The position numbers and the translations under genes were made by a program. A model generated the notes under the pieces. The model was given only the letters and a program-made list of their open reading frames with translations, was not told the origin of the DNA and searched no databases. Shown here piece by piece: positions 1 through 9,776 of a DNA stretch of 64,000 bases. The DNA is taken from assembly GCA_025399215.1 (NCBI GenBank), contig MU621091.1, forward strand, positions 148,027-212,026, in the 5' to 3' direction. Each line of letters begins with the position of its first letter. The first letter of the stretch is position 1. The DNA comes from Globomyces pollinis-pini. Lineage: Eukaryota; Chytridiomycota; Chytridiomycetes; Rhizophydiales; Globomycetaceae.

Positions 1-166
1 AACAGTAATCAATTCTTAAGCTGGGATCAAAATAATTGCTTGTAGCATTGAATGCGCTGGTTGATTAAACTCTTAATGTGCAATGAGATTTGATGTTCAA
101 GTGTTGAACCAAGAAACTTACAGCAATTTTTATATTAAAACGATGTCACAAAGTTATACAAAGTAG

Positions 167-1129
167 TTACTTGGCGCGACGACGAAGATTGTACCGACTA
201 GTACTAGAGGATGATCCCTGTTCAGGAGTGCCAACATTGTCATTTTCTCTAGTTACGTCTTGCGAAATGGATGGACCAACTCGAGATTCCGTTCCAGGTA
301 CAACACCTCTTCGACGTCTTCTAAGCCGAGTATCTTGGAGATTTGGGTCAAGTGCTTGATTGTCACTCTTGCCCTTGCTTGAATCTTGATTGTTTTCAAT
401 CAAAGTAGTACCAGAGTCGTCTTCAGAAAGATTTCTTTTTCGTTTGAGAGAATTAGAGCCAGTTGTCCCATCACCGTCAAATTCATCACCGTCAAATTCA
501 TCATCAGTATCACATTGAGTATCAAGTTGAAGTTGGCGTTCTTTCATCCTCTCTTCCATTTTCAAGTTATATTCTTCACTATCTGTTGGAATCTAAAAAA
601 AATTAATAAACATTGTACTTACTTCGTAACGACAAGTAGGACAGGTAGAATTATTGTTCAGCCATCCAGCTAAACAAGATTCATGGTATAAATGATGGCA
701 AGGCATTCGAATAATTTGTTCAGTATTGACTGATGAATCAACACTACTTTCAACGGTTTTAGCATTTTCAAAACAAGTTTTGTTTGGAAATTCGTCTTGA
801 CAAATAGCACATAATACATGTTTAAGTCTACGTTTTTCTGATAATACATGAATTCTTTGTAATGATTTAAAAGCCAAATCGGATGCTTTTTTAGGAGTAT
901 CGGAAGCTTGATCATTATTTAAGTCAATCCAACTTTGAATAGCAATAGTAGCTAATTGAGAAGCATTTTGTTGTATTAATTCCAAGAAAGCTCTTGCATG
1001 ACCATCCTGTCTATGTGGTAAAGGTCTCAAACTCCTTTGATTTGAATTTTGATTTAAATTAGGTGGAATGGTGAATTGTAAAGTCAATAACAAGTCTTCA
1101 CCTTCTTCGATTTCATATTCATAGTCCAT
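167..1129 (-). CDS. RING-H2 zinc-finger protein, putative E3 ubiquitin ligase
   Basis: Two exons, 1129-623 and 592-167, with a 30-nt GT..AG intron at 593-622; about 310 residues. A RING-H2 finger spans the exon junction: C-A-I-C opens it, about 29 residues follow, then C-H-H-L-Y-H-E-S-C and C-P-T-C, matching C-x2-C...C-x-H-x2-H-x2-C...C-x2-C. The tail is acidic, then basic (R-L-R-R-R-R-R-G and a terminal L-R-R-R-A-K), which could be a nuclear signal. By family knowledge such proteins bring an E2 to substrates for ubiquitin transfer. The overall layout recalls RNF115/RNF126-type proteins, but no N-terminal zinc ribbon is evident. It diverges from the SET gene with only 26 bp between start codons. 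The ligase role is inference from the finger; the substrate is unknown. Confidence 0.85.
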
Positions 1130-1155
1130 TTTAAAAATGAAAAGGATTCAAAAGA
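1130..1155. promoter_or_regulatory. 26-bp spacer between two divergent start codons
   Basis: The ATG of the RING gene (minus, 1129) and the ATG of the SET gene (plus, 1156) are 26 bp apart. Any core promoter must therefore overlap coding sequence of one or both genes, or transcripts must have essentially no 5' leader. The spacer is A-rich with no TATA motif. A downstream start for the SET protein (Met15) would widen it only slightly. Confidence 0.5.
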
Positions 1156-2904
1156 ATGAAATTTGATGAAAATCAAGTCAATGGAATTTCTTACCTGATG
1201 AGTCACCCAACAAAAAAATTAAAAGTATCCGACAAGGATGATGGACAGAGTCATTCAAAAGTAATGGAAGAGTCTTGTCATGATTTATTATTCAAATGGT
1301 GTCTAGACCAAGGTGCATCAATGGGTCCTTGGATGGTGAATCAACAAAATTCAAATATTCATACTAGAGCAGTTTATGCAAAGTCTTTTATCCCAAAAAA
1401 TACTCAAATGTGCTTCATTCCATCAAATATTTTATTATCAGAATCTGTTGCAATGAACTCTGATATTGGAAAGTTAATTGTTGATCACGTAAAGACCAAT
1501 CAAATTCATACCATTTTAGCTCATGATAAATATCCTCATGCATTAGAAATGGTATGTATGGTGGTATTCATTGTTCATGAACATTTTGAAGTCGAAAATT
1601 CATTTTGGAGTCCATACTTGAACTCATTACCAACAATTTATAATCTTCCAGTTTGTTGGCCAAAAGATTCAATTCATCAATTGCTTTCTGGAACTGCTTT
1701 AGAATTTATGACTTTGGAAAGATTAAAGTGGATTGAAGAAGTGGTGTCCATCATAAACACCTGTGTAGGACATTTCTTTAAAAACAATTCTTGGAATTTG
1801 GAGAATTTTTTGTGGGCATATGCATCTATAACTTCCAGAGCATTTCCAAATGCGACCAAGAAAAAATCCGAATCAGACAATTCTAATAATGAAATGGATT
1901 GGGTGACTGTATCTGAAATATGTTTATATCCAATGCTGGATATGGTAAATTATAAAATTATTAAACATTCCAGTTGAACCACAAACGCAATCATAAAATA
2001 GAATGGAAAATGAATGATAATGGTGTATCATTTGTTGCACACGAAGATGTACAAATGGGTGATGAAATATTTAACAATTATGGTCCAAAAGGCAATGAAG
2101 TAATATTTGTATATTAACATACAAGAATTTGCTAGGAAATTATGGATTTGTTTTAGCAGATAACCCAGAAGATTACGTAAAGTTAAAAATGAATGTTCAT
2201 CAGAATGATCCATTATATGATCAGCGGTTTGCTATTTTAAAAAATCATTCCATTTCACAGTTTGTGATGCTGTTTATTGATGACACCAATTTGTCAGAGA
2301 AACTTCTAAATTTAACACAAGTAATGGTTGCAAATGAATATGAAATTGAACAAATTAATCGTAATGGCTTAGAAGCATTCTCTTCACATAGAAACCGGTT
2401 TCAATGTTTGATTATGTTGTACCAGTTAATAGAATCTAAACTTAATGAAAATCTGAAAGGTATGCTTATTCGCTGTTTCTGCACTTCTTGCTATAGTCTC
2501 CACATTTTTGAAGATATGATGTTAATTATATAGGAAAGAAGAAGATGTTGAAATTTAAAGAAAGAAATGATCATTTTGAATTAGCTAAAGTTTATCGAGA
2601 AGGTCAAGAAAATATACTTAACCATTACTTGACTATGATTTTAAAAGACTTGGACACCAAATTCCACCTAAATGAAAAATCCCATGGCCAATATTTAGTT
2701 ATTGGTCATCCTCTGAACGATTCAAAATTTTATACCGAACTAATGAAAATGTATGACGCTATTCCAGACGAAATGGATGAAGATACAATGTTAACTTTGA
2801 CGATGGTGCACGAAAGGTTTTCAAAAACATCAAAATGGGCGAGTCAATTACAGGAAAGCGCAATGCGTTTTACCGATACTGAAGTCCAGAAAGTGCTAGG
2901 GTAA
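1156..2904 (+). CDS. SET-domain lysine/histidine methyltransferase, SETD3/RLSMT-like
   Basis: Four exons (1156-1944, 1974-2099, 2126-2459, 2534-2904) separated by introns of 29, 26 and 74 nt give a 539-residue protein. The split SET domain is typical of the Rubisco-LSMT/SETD3/SETD6 class. An N-terminal segment reads S-N-I-H-T-R-A-V-Y-A, followed by a long helical insert (iSET). The C-terminal SET core has D-M-L-N-H and D-E-I-F-N-N-Y-G-P-K-G-N followed by L-L-G-N-Y-G-F, the conserved SAM and pseudoknot motif. A helical Rubis-subs-bind-like tail follows. Family members methylate non-histone targets such as actin histidine or ribosomal protein lysines; the substrate here is unknown. The last codon is 21 bp from the convergent stop of the next gene. 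Confidence 0.85.
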
Positions 2905-2925
2905 AAAACAGAGTTTTTCTCATCC

Positions 2926-3175
2926 TTAGCAATGATATAGAGGAATTCGACGCACTATATAATGAGCTTTTTGAGCCTCTATTTCTACATTATGCAAAGC
3001 AATTACCGTCAGCAAAGTTCAATAAATCTACAATTTCATGGGCCACTTGTCTTCTACAGGTGGCTGGAACCACCGTTCCCTCCAAATTGGGCCCTTTGAC
3101 TTTGTCAACTTCTGGAGAAAATGAAGTGTATGGAATTGTAATTGGTTGATATTCTATTTTATTTGATTGATTCAT
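2926..3175 (-). CDS. Small hypothetical protein, two exons
   Basis: A 75-residue protein encoded by 3175-3007 and 2984-2926 with a 22-nt intron (2985-3006, GT..AG). Without splicing the frame stops five codons after the donor. With splicing it continues through a charged helix (E-I-E-A-Q-K-A-H-Y) to R-I-P-L-Y-H-C-stop. The N-terminus is polar and proline-containing, and the second half looks alpha-helical. No signal peptide and no family recognised. An upstream exon is possible because the start Met directly follows a potential acceptor (TTACAG). It converges on the SET gene with 21 bp between stops. Real but unassigned is my best reading. Confidence 0.5.
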
Positions 3176-3533
3176 CTGTAACAAATAATACATTATTTAC
3201 ACAAGAAAGATCATACGACTAAATTTTGAGTACAGAGATACTTGACCCTAAGACAATTGTACAGATATAATTGACCTTTTAATTCATTGTGGTTAATGCT
3301 TTCAGAGAATGGACACGTAGATTAAGCTATGGAAATTGAAAGATGATGATGTTGTTGGTGTTCCATTACCAATCGCGATGGCGATTCAACCCAAAAAATC
3401 AATATCCTGTATATTTTATTCTAGAATGGATCCTTTATTTGTTAGTCTCAACTGGGTCGCAAAAGAACGAATTTGAAGTGGCAGCAGGACCTTGTTTCAA
3501 ATAGGGAACGATACACTTTTACTATTGAATTGA
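3176..3533. other. Intergenic, no gene seen
   Basis: About 360 bases between the start of the small hypothetical gene and the start of the amino-acid transporter. AT-rich with short scattered ORFs only; no convincing TATA, repeat or RNA gene. It presumably carries both divergent promoters. Confidence 0.4.
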
Positions 3534-5652
3534 ATGTCTACAGGAAGAGGCAATTTAAGTAGGGGAAATACAATCAATAATGTATGATTAAATATTGAAA
3601 GTAACGATGATAGTTATTGTCCAAGAAGGTAGTTGGGAAACTTGGTGCTTTATGTCTACTCTTTAATGCAGCAACTGGTCCTGGATTACCATTTGCCCCT
3701 CAAGCATTTCAAAATCCAGGTTATGTGTTTAGTTCTTGGTGTTATGTCATCTTTATGTTTGTCTCTGGATTTTCTATTCTATTGACAATCGAAAGTATTC
3801 AAGCTATTCCTGGGAATAAACATTTTCAAGGAAATGTTGAATATGCGACCATGATAAATTTCTATTTTGGTTCAACTGCTCATATTGTGGGTCAAATCTT
3901 TCTTTATGGATGCTTACAATCAAATTCAATTCAAGGAATTGTCTTGTCTGCTCAAGCTATCGATAAATTATTAATTGATATATTTGGAAAAACTTGTGGT
4001 TTGGTTTTATCTGGAAGTGCTACTGGTTGGCAATGTGTCAGATCTGCTGGATCCGCGCCATCTCCTTTTGGTAATGACTGGGTGCTAGGAACTACAGGAC
4101 TCTTTGTAATTGTTTAAATTAATGTTTTTAGGCTGTTCTGGTCATGATTGTTCCTCTTGGTTTATCAAATTTAGATGATAATTTATGGGTACAGTACGTT
4201 GCTTTTGCATTTTCTTTGATGATGGTGGCAGAATGGGATACATCTTCGGCACTCAATGGTTTTGCTGCGGATAGAGTTAGAGCTTTAGGTGGTGCTACTT
4301 TTAACTCTTACCAACAAGTTGTTGGTACTGTTATGTTAAATTTTGCAATTACAACAATTGTACCTTCTTGGATCAACATCAAAAATAAGAATGTTAATGT
4401 ACAGAAAACGGTATGGGGATGTATGCTTTTCATTGGACTTGCTTATATCTCCACTGGGGTTATATGTAAGCGTGTATATCTAACTTAATTAGTGGGATTG
4501 GGTTTTGATAAAGTGGATGCTAATGTATTGCATACATTACTATCTGGCGTTAAAACGCAATGGTTGGTCCCATTGACCAAAGTGACAGTTTATGGTTTTG
4601 CGTTCATTTTCCTTATACCTTCTGTACCAGTCAATTTAATTATATCGTATCAAAATCTAGTTCAAAACAATTTAACCAATCAATGTAAGAGTTTGATTGT
4701 TAATTACTGTTTAGGGGTTGGTATGATCTTATCTTACGTAGTACCACTTGCTTGTTCCATTCCACTACTGACTGGAGATAAAATGCAAGCATTTCAAAAT
4801 TGGACAAGTTTGATATTTGTTTCAACATCAAACTTTATCATTCCTGTTCTAATTTATTTTCAATGTATTGAATTTAGAAGAAATTATAATGAAAAACAAG
4901 AATTAAACACAAAACAGTACTATCTATTGAAAATCATCCATTCGAATTCCAAATCAATGGTTAAGCAATTAAACAAGCGTGAAGAATCCGACAAAATGGC
5001 CACACCTTTCCTGACTACACCTGAAAATTCCCTCCAATCCGTTCGACGAGCTCATACAACAACTTTATTCAACAAAAAAATTGATTTCATATCAAGAAAA
5101 ACTGATTGGATTCAAGAGGATGAAACCACTAAAGTTGAAAGACCGTTCTGGATGATAGATGATGTACCAGATCCTGATGTTGAACCTTATGAAATTGAAA
5201 TAGATGAGGACCAATCTTTCTTTGGATTTGGTAGACAGAAGGCTCATCTTGCAGAGGTTGGTCAAACTCGTGCCAAAACAGATCCAGGTGGTTTGCCTTT
5301 ATCTGAAACAGAATCCCCAACATCAATCCCAATGACTAGAATTAATACTACAAATGGTATCTTTGCCAAAGATTATGAAGAAGTATCGCTATCTAGTCCG
5401 TCGGATATGAAACGAATGTCTTCTGGATCAAGTGAGCACTCATTGGATGATATAAATGAAGATAAAGACATTGTACGATCGCAAAAAACATTAAAGGTGA
5501 ATCCACAATTCAAAACCCCGGTATTTCATAGTATACCTCGATGGATTGCGAAATTTGGAGTTCGAGGGTATCATATGGCATGGACAGTCTTAATCTTGAC
5601 TTCAATAGTATCTATTACGAATATTGTGTGTAATATTATTAGCCCTCCTTAG
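3534..5652 (+). CDS. Amino-acid transporter, AAAP/SLC38-like
   Basis: Five exons, with the start at 3534 on a 16-codon first exon. Introns at 3582-3625, 4106-4131 and 4466-4492 (44, 26, 27 nt) restore one frame of 673 residues. The start was chosen because the main ORF has no early ATG and the upstream ATG exon joins in phase. The first membrane segment carries the AAAP signature N-A-A-T-G-P-G-L-P-F-A-P (helix-breaking glycines in TM1). About ten to eleven hydrophobic segments follow. An unusually long hydrophilic loop of about 200 residues (roughly 4,900-5,530), rich in Ser, Asp and Glu, precedes the last membrane helix. By family it is a proton- or sodium-coupled amino-acid carrier of vacuolar or plasma membrane; substrate and location are inferred only. 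Confidence 0.85.
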
Positions 5653-5713
5653 ATTTAATATAATCATGATATTAGAGTAATACGGATTAGTTATAGATTT
5701 ATCGCTTTATTGA

Positions 5714-6350
5714 CTATATTTTGTTACTACCAAAGACCACAAGTGTACTTAAAAGAAGGATACCTGAGCAAAGGAAAGAGAAGACCCCAAACTGATTCCA
5801 AACCATACCAAATTTAACAAACCCAACAAACCAACTATCAGTAGTATACAAATGAAGCCAAGTGATCAACCAAACTCCTACAATAGCAAAGATAGTAAAA
5901 GTTCCATGAAGAGTCCAAAACAATTTCGAAGCGAGATGATAGGTATTGAACACGATCAATGCACCAAAACCTTGTAAAATGACAATGGTTGAGATTAAAG
6001 CACCATAATAACCGTGGTTTGTAGTAAAATGTTCCGAGAGACTATTCTCTTTTACTTGATAAATAACTAAAGATCAAATGAGAAGGTTGATTACTTGAAA
6101 ATCCAATCAAGATCAAAACCGTTGACAATACCATAAAGATTTGATGTCGATTAACTCGAATCTTGAACTTTTCTAATTTGTTTTTCTCATGCTTTAAACT
6201 ATACGATAAAATTCCTTCACAAATGGTTGACCATGCCAATATCATACATAACGGATGTAAGGAGAACAAAGAAATAGGTTTCTGCAAAATACTGATGGTG
6301 ATGATACAGACATAAATCAGATTACTGAGTCGAATCAACGTTGCTATCAT
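5714..6350 (-). CDS. Cytochrome b561-family transmembrane electron carrier
   Basis: Two exons, 6350-6095 and 6066-5714, separated by a 28-nt intron (6067-6094); 202 residues. Five to six hydrophobic helices carry well-placed histidines: L-H-P-L-C-M, R-H-Q-I-F-M, T-T-N-H-G-Y-Y-G and L-H-G-T. This matches the cytochrome b561 core in which four His ligands hold two b haems across the membrane. Family members move electrons from ascorbate or similar donors, or reduce ferric iron, at the plasma membrane or vacuole. No DOMON or other redox domain is fused. The exact donor and acceptor cannot be read from sequence. It shares a roughly 240-bp divergent region with the epimerase gene. Confidence 0.82.
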
Positions 6351-6592
6351 GATTCTTTAGCTAAACTTTTTTTTTTAAATTCATTGAAATGACTATGGAT
6401 AAGATGTCTTTGACAAACATAAAATTCTTACCAACTATTGACTGTTCTAAATGATAACTGGACAATAGTTCATTCATTAGTCTGTTTGCACATAGTGATA
6501 GGACTCAATAAAACGCGAAATTGACATCATATTTTTTCCACAATCTACACCCTTTATCAAATCAAATTTCAATTGAGGAAATAAGAGGAATC

Positions 6593-7999
6593 ATGTCAAA
6601 ACCAAATGTATTAGTACTAGGAGGTGTAGGATTTATTGGAAGAAACTTTGTGCAATATTTGATTCAGAATGATTTAGTGGGTCATATTCGAGTGGTTGAT
6701 AAAGTCTTACCAGCGACTGCTTACTTGACTGCAGACCAAAAAGCTATCTTTACCGATCCTAAAGTCGAATTTAAGCAAGCCAACTTGGTGAATGCTGGTA
6801 ACTTTACAAGGGTTTCTTAACTGGTATTCTTTAGCTTCAACCGAAAAAGCATTTACTCGAGATGATGGAAGTCAATTCGATTATGTTTTTAATTTAGCTG
6901 CCGAAACAAAATATGGTCAAGCTGAACAAGTAACTATCACCAATATTTATTGAATTCAGGTGTATGAAGAAAAGGTCTATCAACTCTCATTGACTGTTGC
7001 TAAAGAAGCTGCTAAACGAAAAGTCAAGGTTTTCGTTGAAGTTAGTACTGCTCAAGTTTACGAAGCTGGAAAAGTATTTGCTTTACTTGTATTTATTTTA
7101 GAAACCAACAGCAGAAGATGGAAAATTGAAACCATGGACTTCAGTAGCAAAGTTTAAACATAAAGCTGAGGATGAATTATTAAAAATTCCTGGGTAAGAA
7201 TTAAAAAACATCTAAAAGGTCAGATTGAATCTCATCATTGTCCGTCCAGCTACTGTTTACGGTCCATCGGATACCTTAGGACTTAGTAATCGATATATAC
7301 TAACAGTAAGCTCCTCGACTGATAACTGGTGCTGTTTATCGCCACTTGAAGGAAGAATTGAAATTCTTATGGACTAAAGATTTGAAACTGAATACAGTGC
7401 ATGTATTGGATGTGGTAAATTGACTAACGATCAGTAACAGTAGTCCCGCGCATTATGGCACGTTGCTGCATCGCAGACTGAAAAGGGTGGTCGTTCCGGA
7501 CCTATTACTCCTGGTGAAATCTATAACGTTTGTGACCATGGAGAGACGGGTAATATCTACTTGATCATTAATGAGTATTAGATCAAGGAACTATCAACAA
7601 TTTTATTGGATCCATATTCGGAATTGAAACTGGATTTCAAGGAACAATGATATCTCAATTTGCCAAAGTAAAGTCGAAAAAATTATTTACCAAATATAGT
7701 TGAATTTGGAATCTATTACAGAAGAGGCCAATGATAAACATCTTCAACCATGGTCTGAACTCTGCAAAGCTGGTGATATTCAAAACACTCCGTTAACACC
7801 TTACCTTGATCGTGAATTGTTGAAAGATAATGCATTGTCGGTGGATGGAACTAAAGTAAAATCATTTGTACTAATATCTTAGATTGAAAAAACTCTTGGA
7901 TTCACATATACGCATCCTCAAGTGACTGAAGCATTATTGAAGCAAGTGATTGATGAATTTGTTGCCAACAAACTCTGGCCAAATGGTACCACAAAATAA
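6593..7999 (+). CDS. NAD-dependent epimerase/dehydratase, extended SDR, fungal type
   Basis: Ten short exons and nine introns of 25 to 37 nt splice to 378 residues. The start at 6593 gives M-S-K-P-N-V-L-V-L-G-G-V-G-F-I-G, the nucleotide-binding G-x-x-G-x-x-G of an extended short-chain dehydrogenase. Further motifs are the Asp of strand 2 (R-V-V-D-K), N-L-A-A-E-T, and V-S-T-A-Q-V-Y. The usual Y-x-x-x-K pair appears to be a lysine downstream (V-A-K-F-K-H-K). R-P-A-T-V-Y-G-P follows. I recognise it as a conserved fungal and protist family of unproven substrate, usually labelled a sugar-nucleotide epimerase. It is more intron-dense than its neighbours. The catalytic assignment is inference. Confidence 0.8.
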
Positions 8000-8132
8000 A
8001 CTCCATCCGTATTGCTTTTACATTGTGTCTATTGTCTAATATTCAAATGAGATTCTCTTTTGCTCTGTGTCTTTTTCAAGTCAATTGAAGAATTCATTTG
8101 GGATGATGAGATATAAAGTTGATCAAGTTTAT

Positions 8133-9469
8133 TTATTTGTCCTCAGAATCATTATAGGACAAATTTTCCAATGAGTTACCAGTATGTATAGTTACATAAG
8201 CATCCGTACCATAGCCGTACATTGAAAAGAGCGACATTGAACCTCCCCAGTAGTTTGCATACACACGCGACATAGGTAATCCAATACCCATAGTCGAAGT
8301 TAAAGGCACAAGTTCTTCAACTTTCCCAAGCAACTCGGTTTGATTATCTAGATCAGAGGGTGGATCATTTTTAACAAAATTCCATAGAGTATCAAATGTA
8401 TCTTTGTCTATTCCACCACCTAACTTGATCAAATTATTTCAGTATACCTTGATCCGAAACTCTAAACATGACTTGGTTATCACCAACACCGATGGTTATT
8501 CGAATTGGCGGGAGTTCTGAAAGACTTGGATCCAACAAATGGGTTTTAGCAGTAAATCTCATACTATTCTTGATCAATTCAAATAGAATGTATTCAATAT
8601 GAGCAGGTATGTAAGTGAATTTTGCATGAGTATGACCGTCAAGAATTAATTCAGGAGGTGCAGTGAGAAAAGCATCCGTAAATAATTTTCCAGCCAATTT
8701 GTAACATTTTTGGACTGCTTCGTTTGCTTTACATTCCGAATGAACTACACCAATCATCAAATTGGAATGTTTTTTCTTTTCAAATGATTTTGTAATGGCA
8801 ATATGTTGTTCAGCTAAAACTCTTCTACTTATTCTAGATTGTAGTGTTTCATTCATGAATTTGTTGCACTCTTGAGCATTCATATGTACTTGAGATTCCT
8901 GCATTCCCTTGACGAGATGAGGGATAACTACAGCATGGGTATTCAACATTTTTTGGACAATTTCACAGAAAGCCTTTTAAAATCAGTTAGGATATTTTAT
9001 ACTTTGTTTTGTTCCAAATCTGTGATTGGATTTACAGATATAAACGTTTCAAAGGCTTCCCAATACAGTTTATAGACCTTTTCAATCTAAAATCAATGAG
9101 AATTTGTGAAGTATACATGAGGATTAGTACCAGTGACAAAAGGCAGTTGTTGAAACATTCTACAAGTGAGATTTTAATTTAATACCTTATGCGATGTGCA
9201 ATACGAATTGGTAATTCCTCTCGTATATAATTAGCTCATAGTTAGATATGATAACAAGTACCAGACTTTAATAATTTTTCTTCTGATTGCGAAGCAGTTC
9301 TTCCAAATAGAGTTAATTGCCTTAAAGTGACAGAATTTGGTTCTTTGTTTGCATATTTCTCTAAGATTCTATTCTGATAAAAATCCACCTTGAATGTTCT
9401 CTTTGAATCCAACATCTGAGGTTGTTTTTGTATGCATATCTTCAATAATCTGTTGTTTTTCTGGTACAT
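8133..9469 (-). CDS. Mitochondrial 2-oxoacid dehydrogenase kinase (BCKDK/PDK family)
   Basis: Six exons with five introns of 26 to 30 nt; spliced length 398 residues. The N-terminal four-helix domain includes R-E-E-L-P-I-R-I-A-H-R-I and T-N-P-H, which resemble the branched-chain kinase more than pyruvate dehydrogenase kinases. The GHKL ATPase domain has the N box (E-L-I-K-N-S-M-R), G1 (D-Q-G-G-G-I) and G2 (G-I-G-L-P-M-S-R-V-Y). A hydrophobic conserved end Y-G-Y-G-T-D-A-Y-V follows. It would phosphorylate and inactivate the E1-alpha subunit of a matrix 2-oxoacid dehydrogenase. The start at 9469 is the first Met; Met19 is also possible. The basic N-terminus could be a mitochondrial presequence. 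Note that the lipoate ligase in this window serves the same complexes. Confidence 0.88.
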
Positions 9470-9591
9470 TTTAATGCTGATAAATGAGGTTGATTTCTTT
9501 ATCTTTTTTCATCTTTTTCATCTTTTTCCTGATCAAAGACTCATTAGATTCATCAACATGCTCTTCTTGTCCATAAAAATAAAAAACAATT

Positions 9592-9776
9592 GCATTGAGT
9601 TTATTACAGTAATGAACGATATGAATTTGCATTGAGTTTATTACAGTAATGAACGATATGAATTTGCATTGAGTTTATTACAGTAATGAACGATATGAAT
9701 TTGCAGTGAGTTTATTACAGTAATGAACGATATGAATTTGCATTGAGTTTATTACAGTAATGAACGATACGAATTA
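9592..9776. repeat. Minisatellite, five tandem copies of a 37-bp unit
   Basis: A 37-bp unit beginning GCATTGAGTTTATTACAG recurs with exact spacing at 9592, 9629, 9666, 9703 and 9740. Copies are nearly identical: the fourth has CAGT for CATT, and the fifth ends GATACGAATT and runs into the stop codon of the RasGEF gene at 9774. The array fills the convergent-to-tandem spacer between the RasGEF 3' end and the kinase 5' end, so it may be transcribed in the RasGEF 3' UTR. The low divergence suggests recent expansion. A short CATCTTTTT tract lies just upstream at about 9500-9535. Confidence 0.95.

Noticed and set aside
6593..7999. Complex I NDUFA9 subunit
   Set aside because: Both are extended SDRs, but the opening motifs and V-S-T-A-Q-V-Y region fit the fungal epimerase family better than NDUFA9.
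9592..9776. CRISPR-like array
   Set aside because: The units are directly contiguous with no unique spacers, and the genome is eukaryotic; it is a minisatellite.
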